Shown: piece after piece, positions 8,384 through 17,030 of the stretch
How positions within the stretch are numbered: the first letter of the stretch is position 1
Layout of the letters: each line of letters opens with the position of its first letter
DNA from: OAS926 sp035503715
Lineage (GTDB): Bacteria > Pseudomonadota > Alphaproteobacteria > Rhizobiales > Rhizobiaceae
Length of the DNA stretch: 64,000 bases
Direction of reading: 5' to 3'
Assembly (NCBI GenBank): GCA_035503715.1
Contig: DATJTE010000195.1
Span: forward strand, 52,857-116,856
The notes under the pieces: generated by a model
The model's input: the letters and a program-made list of their open reading frames with translations, nothing else
Told to the model about the DNA's origin: nothing
Database searches by the model: none
Made by a program: the position numbers and the translations under genes

Positions 8384-9154
8384 TCAGTAGGGCGTGTCGC
8401 CGCCATCGACATTGATCGACTGGCCGCGGATGATCACGGCAGCATCGGAGAGCAGGAAGGCCACCACGCGGCCGACTTCAATCGGCTGGATGTGACGACC
8501 GAGCTGTGCCGGGAACATCGTGTCGAACAGCGCCTGCTTGTCCTGGCCGAGGCGTGGGGAGAGGAAGTCGGCGACCGATTTCAGCATGTCGGTCGCGACG
8601 CCACCCGGGCACACCGCGTTGACGTTGATCTTCTTGTCGGTCCATTCGAGCGACAGCGAGCGGGTCAAGTTGATGACCGCGGCCTTGGAGGCGTTGTACC
8701 CCGCCATGTTGCGGTAGCCGACCTTGCCGGCATTGGACGCGATGTTGACGATCGAGCCGCCCTTGTCGCCGAAATGCGACGCGGCGACCTGCGAGGCAAG
8801 CAGCACGCCCTTCACGTTGACCGCGAGTTCGAGGTCAAGCCCGGCAGGCGTCGTTTCGTCGGCGGGTCCGAGGCGTACGATGCCGGCATTGTTGACGAGC
8901 CCGTCGATCCGACCCATGCGCGACGAAACCTCTGCAAAGGCCGCTTTCAGGCTGTCTAGGCTGGTGACGTCGGAGACGGCACTCATGGCGCGGTCGCGAA
9001 CGTTGAGTGCGGCCGCGGCTGCCGAGACCTTGGCGTTGTCGAGATCGAAGAGCGCGACACGGCCGCCCAGTTCGAGAATGGCGTCGGCAATGCCGCGTGC
9101 GATGCCACCCGCGCCGCCGGTGACCACATAAACCTTGTCCTGCAAGCTGCTCAT
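8384..9154 (-). CDS. SDR family oxidoreductase
   Basis: A 256-residue classical short-chain dehydrogenase. It has the cofactor motif TGGAGGIARGI (12-22), Asp at the end of beta 2 (LFDLD, favouring NAD over NADP), NNAG in LVNNAGIV, catalytic Ser in NIASNAG and YNASK. The C-terminus GQSINVDGGDTPY is typical. It is the last gene of the minus-strand nucleoside operon, 31 bases after another SDR gene, and it converges with the histidine kinase gene. In this context it could oxidise or reduce a sugar or the aldehyde released by the aldolase on the opposite strand. The substrate is not visible in the sequence. Confidence 0.88.
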   Translation of the reverse strand: MSSLQDKVYVVTGGAGGIARGIADAILELGGRVALFDLDNAKVSAAAAALNVRDRAMSAVSDVTSLDSLKAAFAEVSSRMGRIDGLVNNAGIVRLGPADETTPAGLDLELAVNVKGVLLASQVAASHFGDKGGSIVNIASNAGKVGYRNMAGYNASKAAVINLTRSLSLEWTDKKINVNAVCPGGVATDMLKSVADFLSPRLGQDKQALFDTMFPAQLGRHIQPIEVGRVVAFLLSDAAVIIRGQSINVDGGDTPY

Positions 9155-9185
9155 TTCAAACCTCTGCGAATTACCAGGTTGGCCA

Positions 9186-9965
9186 CTACCAGGTGGGACG
9201 GGCCATGACGCCGCCGTCGACGATCAGATCCGTGCCGGTGATCCAGCGCGCCGCATCCGACGCGAGGAAGAGCGCGGCGTCGGCGATATCCTCGGGCCGT
9301 CCAAGACGGCCGAGTGCGGCGGCCTTCTTCCAGCGGCCGACTCCCTCCGGCCAGCCTTGCTCGATTCCGCCGCGGTGGATCAGGCCAGGCGAGATCGAGT
9401 TGACGCGAATGCCGTGCTCGCCGAGCTCCATCGCTGCTGCCTTGGTGAACATCAGCAGCGCGGCCTTCGAGGTTGCGTAGTGGCCGTGGCCGGGCGCGGG
9501 GTTGTGCCCTTCGATCGAGGCGATGTTGACCACAGCACCGCCTTTGCCGGATTTGCGCAGCGCATCGGCGAAGGCGCGCACCAGAAGGAACGGCCCTGCG
9601 ACGTTGGCAGCCATCATCTCGGTCCAGTCGGACTCGGATAGATCGTTGAACATCTTTACTGGCTGGATGCCGGCATTGTTGACGAGGATGTCAGCGCCGC
9701 CTGCGGCCTCGATCAGCGATGTGATGTCCTTCGCGGCGGATACATCAGCTTTGACCGATGTCGCCTTGCCACCGGCCGATGTGATCGCAGCGGCGACGGC
9801 TTCCGCGGCGGCTTTGTTGCCATGATAGTGGCAGATGACATGCGCACCAGCCTCGCCAAAACGCCGAGCGATGCCGGAGCCGATCCCGCCACTGGCGCCG
9901 GTGACGATCGCGGTGCGGCCGGAGAGGTCGAGAAGTTTTGCGACCGATGGGATATTTGCAGTCAT
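9186..9965 (-). CDS. SDR family oxidoreductase
   Basis: A 259-residue short-chain dehydrogenase, distinct from its neighbour. TGASGGIGSGIARRFGEAG (about 18-36) binds the dinucleotide; NNAG is in ILVNNAGIQP, the serine is in NIASIEG, and HYATSK gives the Tyr-Lys pair. It resembles the glucose 1-dehydrogenase/FabG branch. The gene follows the nucleoside phosphorylase gene by nine bases and precedes the other SDR, so all three are cotranscribed. Two free SDRs plus one fused to the aldolase in a single regulon suggests several redox steps on sugar or aldehyde intermediates, which is inference. Confidence 0.88.
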   Translation of the reverse strand: MTANIPSVAKLLDLSGRTAIVTGASGGIGSGIARRFGEAGAHVICHYHGNKAAAEAVAAAITSAGGKATSVKADVSAAKDITSLIEAAGGADILVNNAGIQPVKMFNDLSESDWTEMMAANVAGPFLLVRAFADALRKSGKGGAVVNIASIEGHNPAPGHGHYATSKAALLMFTKAAAMELGEHGIRVNSISPGLIHRGGIEQGWPEGVGRWKKAAALGRLGRPEDIADAALFLASDAARWITGTDLIVDGGVMARPTW

Positions 9966-9974
9966 TGCGTCTTC

Positions 9975-10817
9975 CTAAGCTTTCGCAGCCGGCAGACGCG
10001 GCAGCAGATATTCGAGAATTTTGACGAGCTTTTCGCCGCAGATGGCGGCAACTTCCGCGACCGATTCGATCGTATCGGGCTGCTGGTCCGGTCCGCCGGT
10101 CGCAGCATTGCAGATGGCGGAGAGGCCGATGACGCGCATCGAGGCGTGGTTCGCTGCGATGACTTCGAGCACGGTCGACATACCGACCGCGTCGCCGCCG
10201 GCCGCGCGGAAGAAACGGCGCTCAGCCGAGCTTTCCAGCTCGGGGCCGTTGACGCCGCAATAGATGCCGCGCAGCAGATTGGTGCCGCTCCGTATGGCGG
10301 ACTCGATGGCGAGTGCGCGCAGGTCCGGATCGTAGAGCCGCGACTGATCGGGGAAACGCAGGCCGATCGCCTCGTCATTGCCGCCGATCAGCGGGCTGGT
10401 ACCGGTGAAGTTTAGATGGTCCTCGATCAGCATGACCTCGCCGGCGGGGAAATCGGGATTGAGGCCGCCCGAGGCGTTGGTGACGACATATGTGTGAGCG
10501 CCGAGCTGCTTCAGCAGATAGACGGCGAGCGCGATGTCGCGTGGCTGCCAGCCTTCATAACGGTGCAGGCGACCCTGCATGACGATGGTGCGGCGGCCGA
10601 ACAGCGTGCCGATGACGAACTGACCCTTATGGCCGGGTGCGGTGGACACCGGAAAACCGTCGATCTCGCCGTAGGGGATGATCGTCGCGTCCTCCACTGC
10701 CTCGGCAAGGTGACCGAGGCCGGAGCCGAGCACCAGTGCGATCTCGCACGGCGCGCCGACGCGGTCTTTGACAGAGGAATAGGCGCGGGCGAGCCGCTGA
10801 GATTGGCTTTCGGCCAT
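9975..10817 (-). CDS. Purine-nucleoside phosphorylase, trimeric type
   Basis: A 280-residue enzyme that splits purine nucleosides with phosphate into base and (deoxy)ribose-1-phosphate. Landmarks are the phosphate loop LGSGLG (30-35), PGHKGQFVIG, MQGRLHRYEGW, TNASGGLNPDF, EDHLNFTG, the substrate loop GVNGPELESSAE and DAVGMSTVLEV. This is the 6-oxopurine-preferring family, which also contains bacterial methylthioinosine phosphorylases, rather than the hexameric DeoD type. It lies 11 bases after a deaminase gene. Deamination of an adenine nucleoside to the hypoxanthine form, followed by phosphorolysis, is therefore a consistent two-step route. The sugar-phosphate product would feed the MtnA homologue encoded divergently. 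Confidence 0.9.
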   Translation of the reverse strand: MAESQSQRLARAYSSVKDRVGAPCEIALVLGSGLGHLAEAVEDATIIPYGEIDGFPVSTAPGHKGQFVIGTLFGRRTIVMQGRLHRYEGWQPRDIALAVYLLKQLGAHTYVVTNASGGLNPDFPAGEVMLIEDHLNFTGTSPLIGGNDEAIGLRFPDQSRLYDPDLRALAIESAIRSGTNLLRGIYCGVNGPELESSAERRFFRAAGGDAVGMSTVLEVIAANHASMRVIGLSAICNAATGGPDQQPDTIESVAEVAAICGEKLVKILEYLLPRLPAAKA

Positions 10818-10828
10818 GGGATATCCTG

Positions 10829-12145
10829 TCAGGCGATTGTGGCTTTGATCTTCGGGACCATGCGCTCGACCGTGGCGAGCGTGTCGTCGAGCGAAAGGCG
10901 CGTGAGCTGGCCGTCGCGCACGACCTGCTCGCCGCCGAGGAAGACGTGGCGCACGTCGGACTTGTTGGTGGAATAGACGAGATGCGTCATCGGATCGAAC
11001 ATCGGCACGGCGTGCGGACGCTTCACATCGACCAGCACCATGTCGGCGAACTTGCCGACCTCCAGGCTGCCGATGCGGTCTTCAGCGCCGAGCGCCTTGG
11101 CGCCGTTGATGGTCAGCATGTCCATCGCTTGGCGCGTCGAGATGATATCGGCGCGGCCGGTGTAGCCTTTGTGGATCGTGGCGGCGAGGCGCAGCGCCAT
11201 CCACATGTCGAGATCGTTGCCGGAGAGCGGGCCGTCGGTGCCGAGCGACACGTTGATGCCGCGGTCGAGCATGTCCGGCACGCGCGCAAAACCCGACGCG
11301 AGCTTCATGTTAGACATCGGATTGTGGGCGACATGCGCGCCGGTGCGCGCAATGATGTCGAGTTCCTCGTCGTCGAGATGGACGCAGTGTGCGAGCAGCG
11401 TGCGGCGGTCGAGGCAGCCGAGATGATCGAGATGGCGCACGACGGTGCGGCCATAACGGTGCTGGATATCGGCCTGCTCGGCGCGGGTCTCGGCGCAATG
11501 GGTGCAGAAGATGCCGCCGCATTTGTGCGACACCGCCCATGCGGCCTTCAGGTTTTCCGGGCTGACCGTGTAGGTGCCATGCGGCATCGCGGCGGGAAAC
11601 ACATCGTCGACCTTGCCGAACTCATCGAAGAAGCGCTGCGCCTCGGCGACACGTTTATCGATATTCAGCGCGGTGACGCCTGCGGGATCGAAGAAGATGC
11701 CGCCGGTCGAGACGCGCATGCCGAGCTGCCGTGCCGCCGCGACGGTCTCAAACGGGTACCAGAACATGTCGACGACCGAAGTCACGCCTGAGAGCAGCAG
11801 CTCGGCGAAGCCGAGCACGCTGCCGAGCCTCGAAGTCTCCGGATTGAGGATGACGCCCTCAGCCTTCCAGACGGTTTGCAGCCACGGCTCCAGCGGCAAA
11901 TTCTCGACAAGGCCGCGGAACAGGCTGTCCGCCGCATGACAATGTGTGTTGACGATGCCTGGCATCAGGATGTGGCCGCTGCCGTCAATCACTTCCTTGG
12001 CGCTCTCAGCGATCGGCGCCAGTTGCTCGACGGTGCCGACCTGCATGATGCGGCCATTGGTGACGACAACACCGCCTTTGTCGATGATGGTGCCTTTGGC
12101 GTCGGAGGTGACGACAATCGCATTGTTGATGACGAGATCGGTCAC
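10829..12145 (-). CDS. Amidohydrolase family deaminase (TRZ/ATZ, MTA/SAH/adenosine deaminase-like)
   Basis: A 438-residue metal-dependent deaminase of the SsnA/MtaD/guanine-deaminase group. The metal ligands are His68 and His70 in VNTHCH, a His in FCTHCAETR and in LLAHCVHLD, and Asp in LGTDGPLSGND. The C-terminal composite beta domain carries GSLEVGKFADMVLVD. The start is GTG at 12145, preceded by GAGGAG, and lies 12 bases past the permease stop. With a nucleoside importer before it and a 6-oxopurine phosphorylase after it, deamination of adenosine, 5'-methylthioadenosine or 5'-deoxyadenosine is the best guess. Guanine, 8-oxoguanine or cytosine-type substrates remain possible. Confidence 0.85.
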   Translation of the reverse strand: MTDLVINNAIVVTSDAKGTIIDKGGVVVTNGRIMQVGTVEQLAPIAESAKEVIDGSGHILMPGIVNTHCHAADSLFRGLVENLPLEPWLQTVWKAEGVILNPETSRLGSVLGFAELLLSGVTSVVDMFWYPFETVAAARQLGMRVSTGGIFFDPAGVTALNIDKRVAEAQRFFDEFGKVDDVFPAAMPHGTYTVSPENLKAAWAVSHKCGGIFCTHCAETRAEQADIQHRYGRTVVRHLDHLGCLDRRTLLAHCVHLDDEELDIIARTGAHVAHNPMSNMKLASGFARVPDMLDRGINVSLGTDGPLSGNDLDMWMALRLAATIHKGYTGRADIISTRQAMDMLTINGAKALGAEDRIGSLEVGKFADMVLVDVKRPHAVPMFDPMTHLVYSTNKSDVRHVFLGGEQVVRDGQLTRLSLDDTLATVERMVPKIKATIA

Positions 12146-12157
12146 GGCGGAACTCCT

Positions 12158-13066
12158 CTAGGCCTGCCGGCGCATGCGCCACCACGACAGCGCGGTGAGC
12201 ACGATGAGGGTGGCGAGATAGGGCATCATGTCGGTGAACTGTTGCGGCAGCCCAACGCCTTGCACGCGGAAGGACAGGCTGTCGACGGCGCCGAACAAAA
12301 GCGCGATGAAGAAGAGCGGCCACGGCCGGCCGCGCGTGAGCAGCACGGCGACGACGGCGATCCAGCCGCGGCCGGCGCTCATATTCTCGACGAACAGATT
12401 AACGTTGGAGATGGAGAGTTGCGCGCCGGCAAGGCCGCAGAGCGCACCGCACATCAGGAGCGCGATCGCCTGCACCCAGAGCGGGTTGACGCCGCCGGCG
12501 GTCAACGCTGCGGGGTTCTCGCCGGCCGCGCGGATACGCAGGCCGAGGCGGTGGCGCGCGAAGAAGACGTGCAGTGCATAGACCAGCAGCAACGCGAGGT
12601 AGAACAGTGGGGACTGACCGCTGATGACATGGCCGATGACGGGAATGTCTTCGACAAGCGGGATGTGCACCGGTTCGAGGCCGGCGATCGCCGGGTCGTT
12701 GAACGCGCCGGCGACGTGAAAAATCGCGCCAAGCAGGAAGGTCGAGAGGCCGGCGGCGAGAAGGTTGATGGCGATCGAGACGACGATGGAATCGCCGCCG
12801 CGCCGCAGGTTGAACTCGGCGAAGATCGCGCCCATCAGCGCGCCGGAAACCAGCGCGGCGAGGGCGCCGACAAAGGCGGAGCTAGAGAAATAGGCGCCAA
12901 CGACGGCGAAGAAGGCGCCGGTCAGCATCATGCCTTCGAGGCCGATGTTGAAGACGCCGGCGCGCTCGCAGATGGCGCCGCCGAGCGCTGCCAGCAGGAT
13001 CGGCGTGACGAAGCGCGGCACAGAGGCGAGGAAGGACGCGTCGAACAGCAGGTCAAGCACCGTCAT
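12158..13066 (-). CDS. Nucleoside-type ABC importer permease (BMP system, NupQ/YufQ-like)
   Basis: A 302-residue permease of the branched-chain/BMP permease superfamily. About eight to nine hydrophobic segments are present, and the family signature ERAGVFNIGLEGMMLTGAF lies at about residues 33-52. It overlaps the preceding permease gene by 14 bases and pairs with it as the heterodimeric channel. Systems with this composition (BMP binding protein, one double ATPase, two unlike permeases) import nucleosides in Bacillus, Streptococcus and Treponema, which agrees with the deaminase and phosphorylase encoded next. Confidence 0.9.
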   Translation of the reverse strand: MTVLDLLFDASFLASVPRFVTPILLAALGGAICERAGVFNIGLEGMMLTGAFFAVVGAYFSSSAFVGALAALVSGALMGAIFAEFNLRRGGDSIVVSIAINLLAAGLSTFLLGAIFHVAGAFNDPAIAGLEPVHIPLVEDIPVIGHVISGQSPLFYLALLLVYALHVFFARHRLGLRIRAAGENPAALTAGGVNPLWVQAIALLMCGALCGLAGAQLSISNVNLFVENMSAGRGWIAVVAVLLTRGRPWPLFFIALLFGAVDSLSFRVQGVGLPQQFTDMMPYLATLIVLTALSWWRMRRQA

Positions 13067-14123
13067 CGCCTCCCTTCGCCTTGTTCTGCGATGAGAGGAT
13101 CGCGCCGGAGACGCGGCTCGCGACGAACAGGATGATCACCGCCTGCATGACCAGCGCGATGTCCTTCGGCACGCCGGCCGAGCGCTCCATGCCGGCGGCT
13201 CCCGTCTGGATGGCGGCGAAGAAAAAGCCGGAGAAAGGAACGAGCCACGGGATCATGCCGACCAGCAGCACGGTGATGATGCCGGTCCAGGCGTACAGCG
13301 GCTGCACGAGCATGCCGTCGATGTAGCGGTGGTGGATGCCGAACACGGCAATCGCGCCGACCAGACCGGCGATCGCGCCGCTCGTCGCCAGCGTCTGCAA
13401 GGTGAGGCGCGTCACCGGCAGGCCGACGGCGCGGGCGAAATCGGCCGACAGGCCGTTCAGGCGGGCGCGGTAACCGTGCAGGGTCGTGTGGCTGTAGACG
13501 ATGGCGAAGATGCTGGTCGCGACGATGAACAGGATGCCGACATCGAGCCGCACGCCGGGGAAATAGGCGAGCCATGTGCCTTCCGGCACGAGGTGCGACT
13601 GCACCATGCCGGACTGGACGTCGCGGAAGGGATGCGCGACCAGGTATGACGCGATGTAGCGGATCGGGAAGTTGAGCAGCAGCGAACCGACCAGAAGTGG
13701 CACGCCGACATAGATGTAGAGCACGCCGGCAAGCAGCGCCCAGAGCGCGCCGGCCGCCATGCCGGCGAGGATCGCGACGGCGAGCACCAAGAGCGGCGGT
13801 CCGGGCAGCAGGATCGCGACGAGCGCGGAAACCAGCCCGCCGGCGACGAGTTGGCCTTCGCCGCCTATGTTGAACAGGCCGGCGCGGAAGGAGATCATCA
13901 CCGACAGCGCCATGCCGATGATCAGTGTCGCGCGCGACAGCGTCGCCATCAGATAGGCCCAGCGCCGGCCGCCGAAGGCGCCGGCCATGAAGCCGGAGAG
14001 CGCGTCGCCGAATGGCGCGTTGACCAGCAGCATCAGGCCGAACAGGATGGCGAGGATCCAGGCCAGCGTATAGATCCAGGGCAGCAGGTCGCCGCTAAAG
14101 AGGCTTTCGCTGCGCACCGTCAT
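13053..14123 (-). CDS. Nucleoside-type ABC importer permease (BMP system, NupP/YufP-like)
   Basis: A 356-residue permease partner of the shorter permease downstream. It has an N-terminal helix at about residues 15-35, the conserved ISFRAGLFNIGGEGQLVAGG region at about 82-101 and further helices to the C-terminus. The hydrophilic tail SQNKAKGGDDGA is cytoplasmic. Its ATG overlaps the ATPase gene stop by four bases. Its longer length relative to the partner is normal for this permease type. Confidence 0.9.
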   Translation of the reverse strand: MTVRSESLFSGDLLPWIYTLAWILAILFGLMLLVNAPFGDALSGFMAGAFGGRRWAYLMATLSRATLIIGMALSVMISFRAGLFNIGGEGQLVAGGLVSALVAILLPGPPLLVLAVAILAGMAAGALWALLAGVLYIYVGVPLLVGSLLLNFPIRYIASYLVAHPFRDVQSGMVQSHLVPEGTWLAYFPGVRLDVGILFIVATSIFAIVYSHTTLHGYRARLNGLSADFARAVGLPVTRLTLQTLATSGAIAGLVGAIAVFGIHHRYIDGMLVQPLYAWTGIITVLLVGMIPWLVPFSGFFFAAIQTGAAGMERSAGVPKDIALVMQAVIILFVASRVSGAILSSQNKAKGGDDGA

Positions 14124-15640
14124 GCGACGTTCCTCAAGGCCGCATCGGCGCGCGACGTCATCAACGCGCCGATCCGGTTGCGGTCGGCATCGGCGGCGGC
14201 AATTTCGTCGGAGAGCGAGCCGGAATACATGACCAGGATACGGTCGGAGAGGCGAAGGATCTCGTCCAACTCGGTGGATACGAGCAGCACGGCATGGCCG
14301 GCATCGCGCATACGGACCAGTTCGGCGTGGATCAACTCGATCGCGCCGATGTCGACGCCCCAGGTCGGGTTCTCGGCGATCACCAGCGGCGTCTCGCGGG
14401 TGAGCTCGCGGCCGACGACGAGCTTCTGCTTGTTGCCGCCCGACATGGTGGAGGCGAGCGCCGAAGCCGACCCGACCTTGATGCGGTAGCGGTCGATGAT
14501 GGCGCGCGCATAACGCGCCATGGCAGGCCGATTCAGGAATGGCCCGCGCACGAAGCCGGAGACGTCGTCGCGGCCGGCATTGGCGTTCTCGGCGACGGTG
14601 GCGCCAAGCGCCAGACCGACACGCTGGCGATCCTCGGGAATGTAGCTCTGGCCGGCGCGTCGGCGGGCCGCGACGTCGAGCCTGTCGATACGGTTGCCGG
14701 AAAGGGCGATTTCGCCGGAGGTGATGGATCTCAGGCCCGCAAGCGCCTGGATCAGCTCGGCCTGGCCGTTTCCGCTGACGCCGGCTATGCCGACGATCTC
14801 ACCGGCACGGACATCGAAGGAGAGGGGGCCGACGCTCGTGTCGCGCGATTTGACGACGAGGCCTTTGACCGACAGCACGGTCTCGCCCGGTGCGCGGGCG
14901 AGCGGCTTGATGGGAGGCGGCAGGTCGCCGCCGATGATCTCGCGGGCGATGCGGTCCTTCGACGTGTCCTTGAGCGGTCCGGTCGAGATCAGCTTGCCTC
15001 CGCGCATGACGCTGACGCGATCGGCGATCTCCACCACCTCGTCCAGCTTGTGGGTGATGATGATGATCGAGCGGCCGGATCTGGCGAAACTGCGCAGAAT
15101 GCCGAACAGGCGGTCCTTCTCCTGCGGTGTGAGCACCGCGGTCGGCTCGTCGAGGATGAGCAGCCGGGCATCGCGATAAAGCATCTTCAGGATTTCGACC
15201 ACCTGCCGCTGGCCGACGGCAAGGTCGCTCACCGTCGCGTCAAGGTCGATGGTGATGCCGTGCTCCTTGAAGCCTTCGGCGAGTTTTTTGCGGGCGCCCT
15301 TGAAGTCGACGAAGCCAAAACGGTTCACCGGCTCGCCGCAGAGCACGATGTTTTCCAGCACCGTCATCTGCTCCTGCAGCATGAAGTGCTGGTGCACCAT
15401 GCCGAGCCCGGCGCGGATGGCGTCCTGCGCTGAGGTCCAGTTGCGCTGCTTGCCGTCGATCTCGATGCTGCCGGCATCGGGACGGATCAAGCCGAACAGC
15501 ACGTTCATCAGGGTCGACTTGCCGGCACCGTTTTCGCCGACAACCGCATGGACTTCACCCGCGCCGATCGAGATCGACACGCTGTCCACCGCGATGAGCG
15601 GGCCGAAGGTGACGCGGATATCCTTTAGCGCGGCGTGCAT
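14120..15640 (-). CDS. Tandem-domain ABC ATPase of nucleoside importer (NupO/YufO-like)
   Basis: A 506-residue protein with two fused ABC domains. The first has Walker A GENGAGKST (about 34-42), signature VGQRQ and Walker B LLILDEPTAVLTPQ. The second is degenerate, as usual in sugar/nucleoside (RbsA-like) ATPases: GVSGNGQAE in place of Walker A, MSGGNKQKLVVGREL as signature and IAENPTWGVD as Walker B. It energises the two BMP-type permeases encoded after it. The gene is separated from the binding-protein gene by a 119-base palindromic element. Confidence 0.92.
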   Translation of the reverse strand: MHAALKDIRVTFGPLIAVDSVSISIGAGEVHAVVGENGAGKSTLMNVLFGLIRPDAGSIEIDGKQRNWTSAQDAIRAGLGMVHQHFMLQEQMTVLENIVLCGEPVNRFGFVDFKGARKKLAEGFKEHGITIDLDATVSDLAVGQRQVVEILKMLYRDARLLILDEPTAVLTPQEKDRLFGILRSFARSGRSIIIITHKLDEVVEIADRVSVMRGGKLISTGPLKDTSKDRIAREIIGGDLPPPIKPLARAPGETVLSVKGLVVKSRDTSVGPLSFDVRAGEIVGIAGVSGNGQAELIQALAGLRSITSGEIALSGNRIDRLDVAARRRAGQSYIPEDRQRVGLALGATVAENANAGRDDVSGFVRGPFLNRPAMARYARAIIDRYRIKVGSASALASTMSGGNKQKLVVGRELTRETPLVIAENPTWGVDIGAIELIHAELVRMRDAGHAVLLVSTELDEILRLSDRILVMYSGSLSDEIAAADADRNRIGALMTSRADAALRNVA

Positions 15641-15671
15641 CAGGTCGATGTTTGCGTGAGCTTGAAATTTG

Positions 15672-15790
15672 CCCCCTCACCGGTTTGCTTCGCAAACCAC
15701 CTCTCCCCCACGACGTGAGGGCGAGGAGTACGGCCGGCTCTCCTCTCCCCGGGGCAGGAGGAGAGGAGGCGCGAAGCGCCGGTGAGGGGG
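15672..15790. repeat. Palindromic intergenic element, rhizobial style
   Basis: A 119-base element bounded by the inverted ends CCCCCTCACCGG (15672-15683) and CCGGTGAGGGGG (15779-15790). Inside are smaller hairpins: GGTTTGCTTCGCAAACC (15682-15698), a CTCCTCTCCCC/GGGGCAGGAGGAG pair around 15739-15764 and GGCGCGAAGCGCC (15768-15780). Such multi-hairpin intergenic elements are dispersed in rhizobial genomes. Here it separates the binding-protein gene from the ATPase gene of one operon, so it may stabilise or trim the upstream transcript. Confidence 0.75.
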
Positions 15791-15814
15791 TGATTCAATA
15801 TTAGGGTGCCCGCC

Positions 15815-16822
15815 TTACTTGGCGAACATCGGGTCTTCGAGCTTCAGCGTGCCGTCGGCGATCGTGGCCGCCACTTCGCGCATCTTTGCAGCGACGTCCG
15901 GATGGTCGGCGATCAGGCACTTACTGTCGGCGATCTTGGCTTCGTCGAGCGCGATCGCGCCGACACCGCCTTCCTTGATGCCGAGCGCCGTGAAGGTCTT
16001 TTCCTTGCCTTCGAGGATCTGGCCGATGGCCGCGACCATGGCATTGTCGACCTGCTTCAGGCTTTGGTCGACGATGAGGCCGGGAACTTCGGGGCAGTGG
16101 TTCACGTCAACCGAAAACACCTTGAAGTTTTTCTCTTTCGCAGCCTCGAACACGCCGAAGTCGCCGCCCGCGGTCGCGGTGTAGATGAAGTCGGCGCCGG
16201 CTGCGTTCATCGCCACGGCCTGTTCCTTGGCGCGGACCGGATCGGCGAACGGATTGTCACCGCCAACCCAGCGGATGTCGACCTCGGCATCCGGCTTCAC
16301 TGACTTCACGCCCTGGGCGTAGCCGTCCGTGTAGCGGTGCAGGAAGGGGATATCGAGCGCGCCGACGACGCCGACCTTGTTCGACTTCGTCAGCATGCCG
16401 GCGGCGACGCCCATCAGGTAGCTCGCCTCGTATTCGCGGAAGACGGCGCAGTGAACGTTGACCGGCTGGTTCTCGATGCACTGGTCGACGATGAGGAACT
16501 GCACGTCAGGTGCTGCTGCGGCCGCTTCCTTGACGATGTCGTTGAACTCGAAGCCGAGCATGACGACGATGCTGGCGCCTTCATTGACCGCGGCGTTGAC
16601 GTTCTCGATGCGCTCGGCGGCGGTCTTCGACTCGAAGGTCTTCACCTCGGCGCCGTATTTCGCGCCCGCCGCCTCGATGCCCGTCTTGCCCATCTGCAGA
16701 AAGGCGTTCACGCCGATCGGATCCGGCGACACGTAGACGAACATCTTGTCCTGCGCGATCGCGGTGGATGCGGCGAGACTCAGTGCGCCGGCGGCAACGA
16801 TCGATTTCCACAATCCAGTCAT
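15815..16822 (-). CDS. BMP-family nucleoside-binding protein of ABC importer
   Basis: A 335-residue periplasmic binding protein of the BMP/PnrA family. The signal peptide ends at STAIAQ (about residue 24) and there is no lipobox cysteine, so the protein is soluble, as expected in a Gram-negative. Typical stretches are VNAAVNEGASIVVMLGFEF, FLIVDQC, EYEASYLMGVAAGMLTKSNKVGVVG-like helix-turns, and DFIYTATAGGDFGVFEAA. PnrA relatives bind purine nucleosides. It is the promoter-proximal gene of the minus-strand operon and faces the cupin gene across a 208-base divergent regulatory region. Confidence 0.9.
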   Translation of the reverse strand: MTGLWKSIVAAGALSLAASTAIAQDKMFVYVSPDPIGVNAFLQMGKTGIEAAGAKYGAEVKTFESKTAAERIENVNAAVNEGASIVVMLGFEFNDIVKEAAAAAPDVQFLIVDQCIENQPVNVHCAVFREYEASYLMGVAAGMLTKSNKVGVVGALDIPFLHRYTDGYAQGVKSVKPDAEVDIRWVGGDNPFADPVRAKEQAVAMNAAGADFIYTATAGGDFGVFEAAKEKNFKVFSVDVNHCPEVPGLIVDQSLKQVDNAMVAAIGQILEGKEKTFTALGIKEGGVGAIALDEAKIADSKCLIADHPDVAAKMREVAATIADGTLKLEDPMFAK

Positions 16823-16950
16823 CTGCTTCCCCTGTCAGCTTGCCGGCGCTGCCCCTGCGGCTCAGCCGGACGTTTCAGTTTCTTCTAGGCCCTTCCAAGC
16901 CCGGAACCGGAATGCCTGCACGGCACAATCCGCTTGTCCAGACCAGATCG

Positions 16951-17008
16951 GTTTTGACAAAGTCTGCGACCCAACTTAGCATTTGTCAATTCGACTTCGC
17001 ATTTGTCA
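16951..17008 (+). promoter_or_regulatory. Divergent control region: sigma-70-like promoter with three TTTGTCA sites
   Basis: TTGACA (16954-16959), a 17-base spacer and TAGCAT (16977-16982) make a good plus-strand promoter for the cupin-regulator-aldolase-mtnA operon. Overlapping it are two direct copies of CTTNGCATTTGTCA, at 16975-16988 and 16995-17008, exactly 20 bases apart. An inverted copy of the core, TTTTGACAAAG, is at 16952-16962. Helical phasing of two to three like sites over a promoter fits an oligomeric SorC/DeoR-type regulator such as the one encoded just downstream. The assignment of protein to site is inference. Confidence 0.55.
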
Positions 17009-17030
17009 CCATCAACAGGATGTGGCTGGA

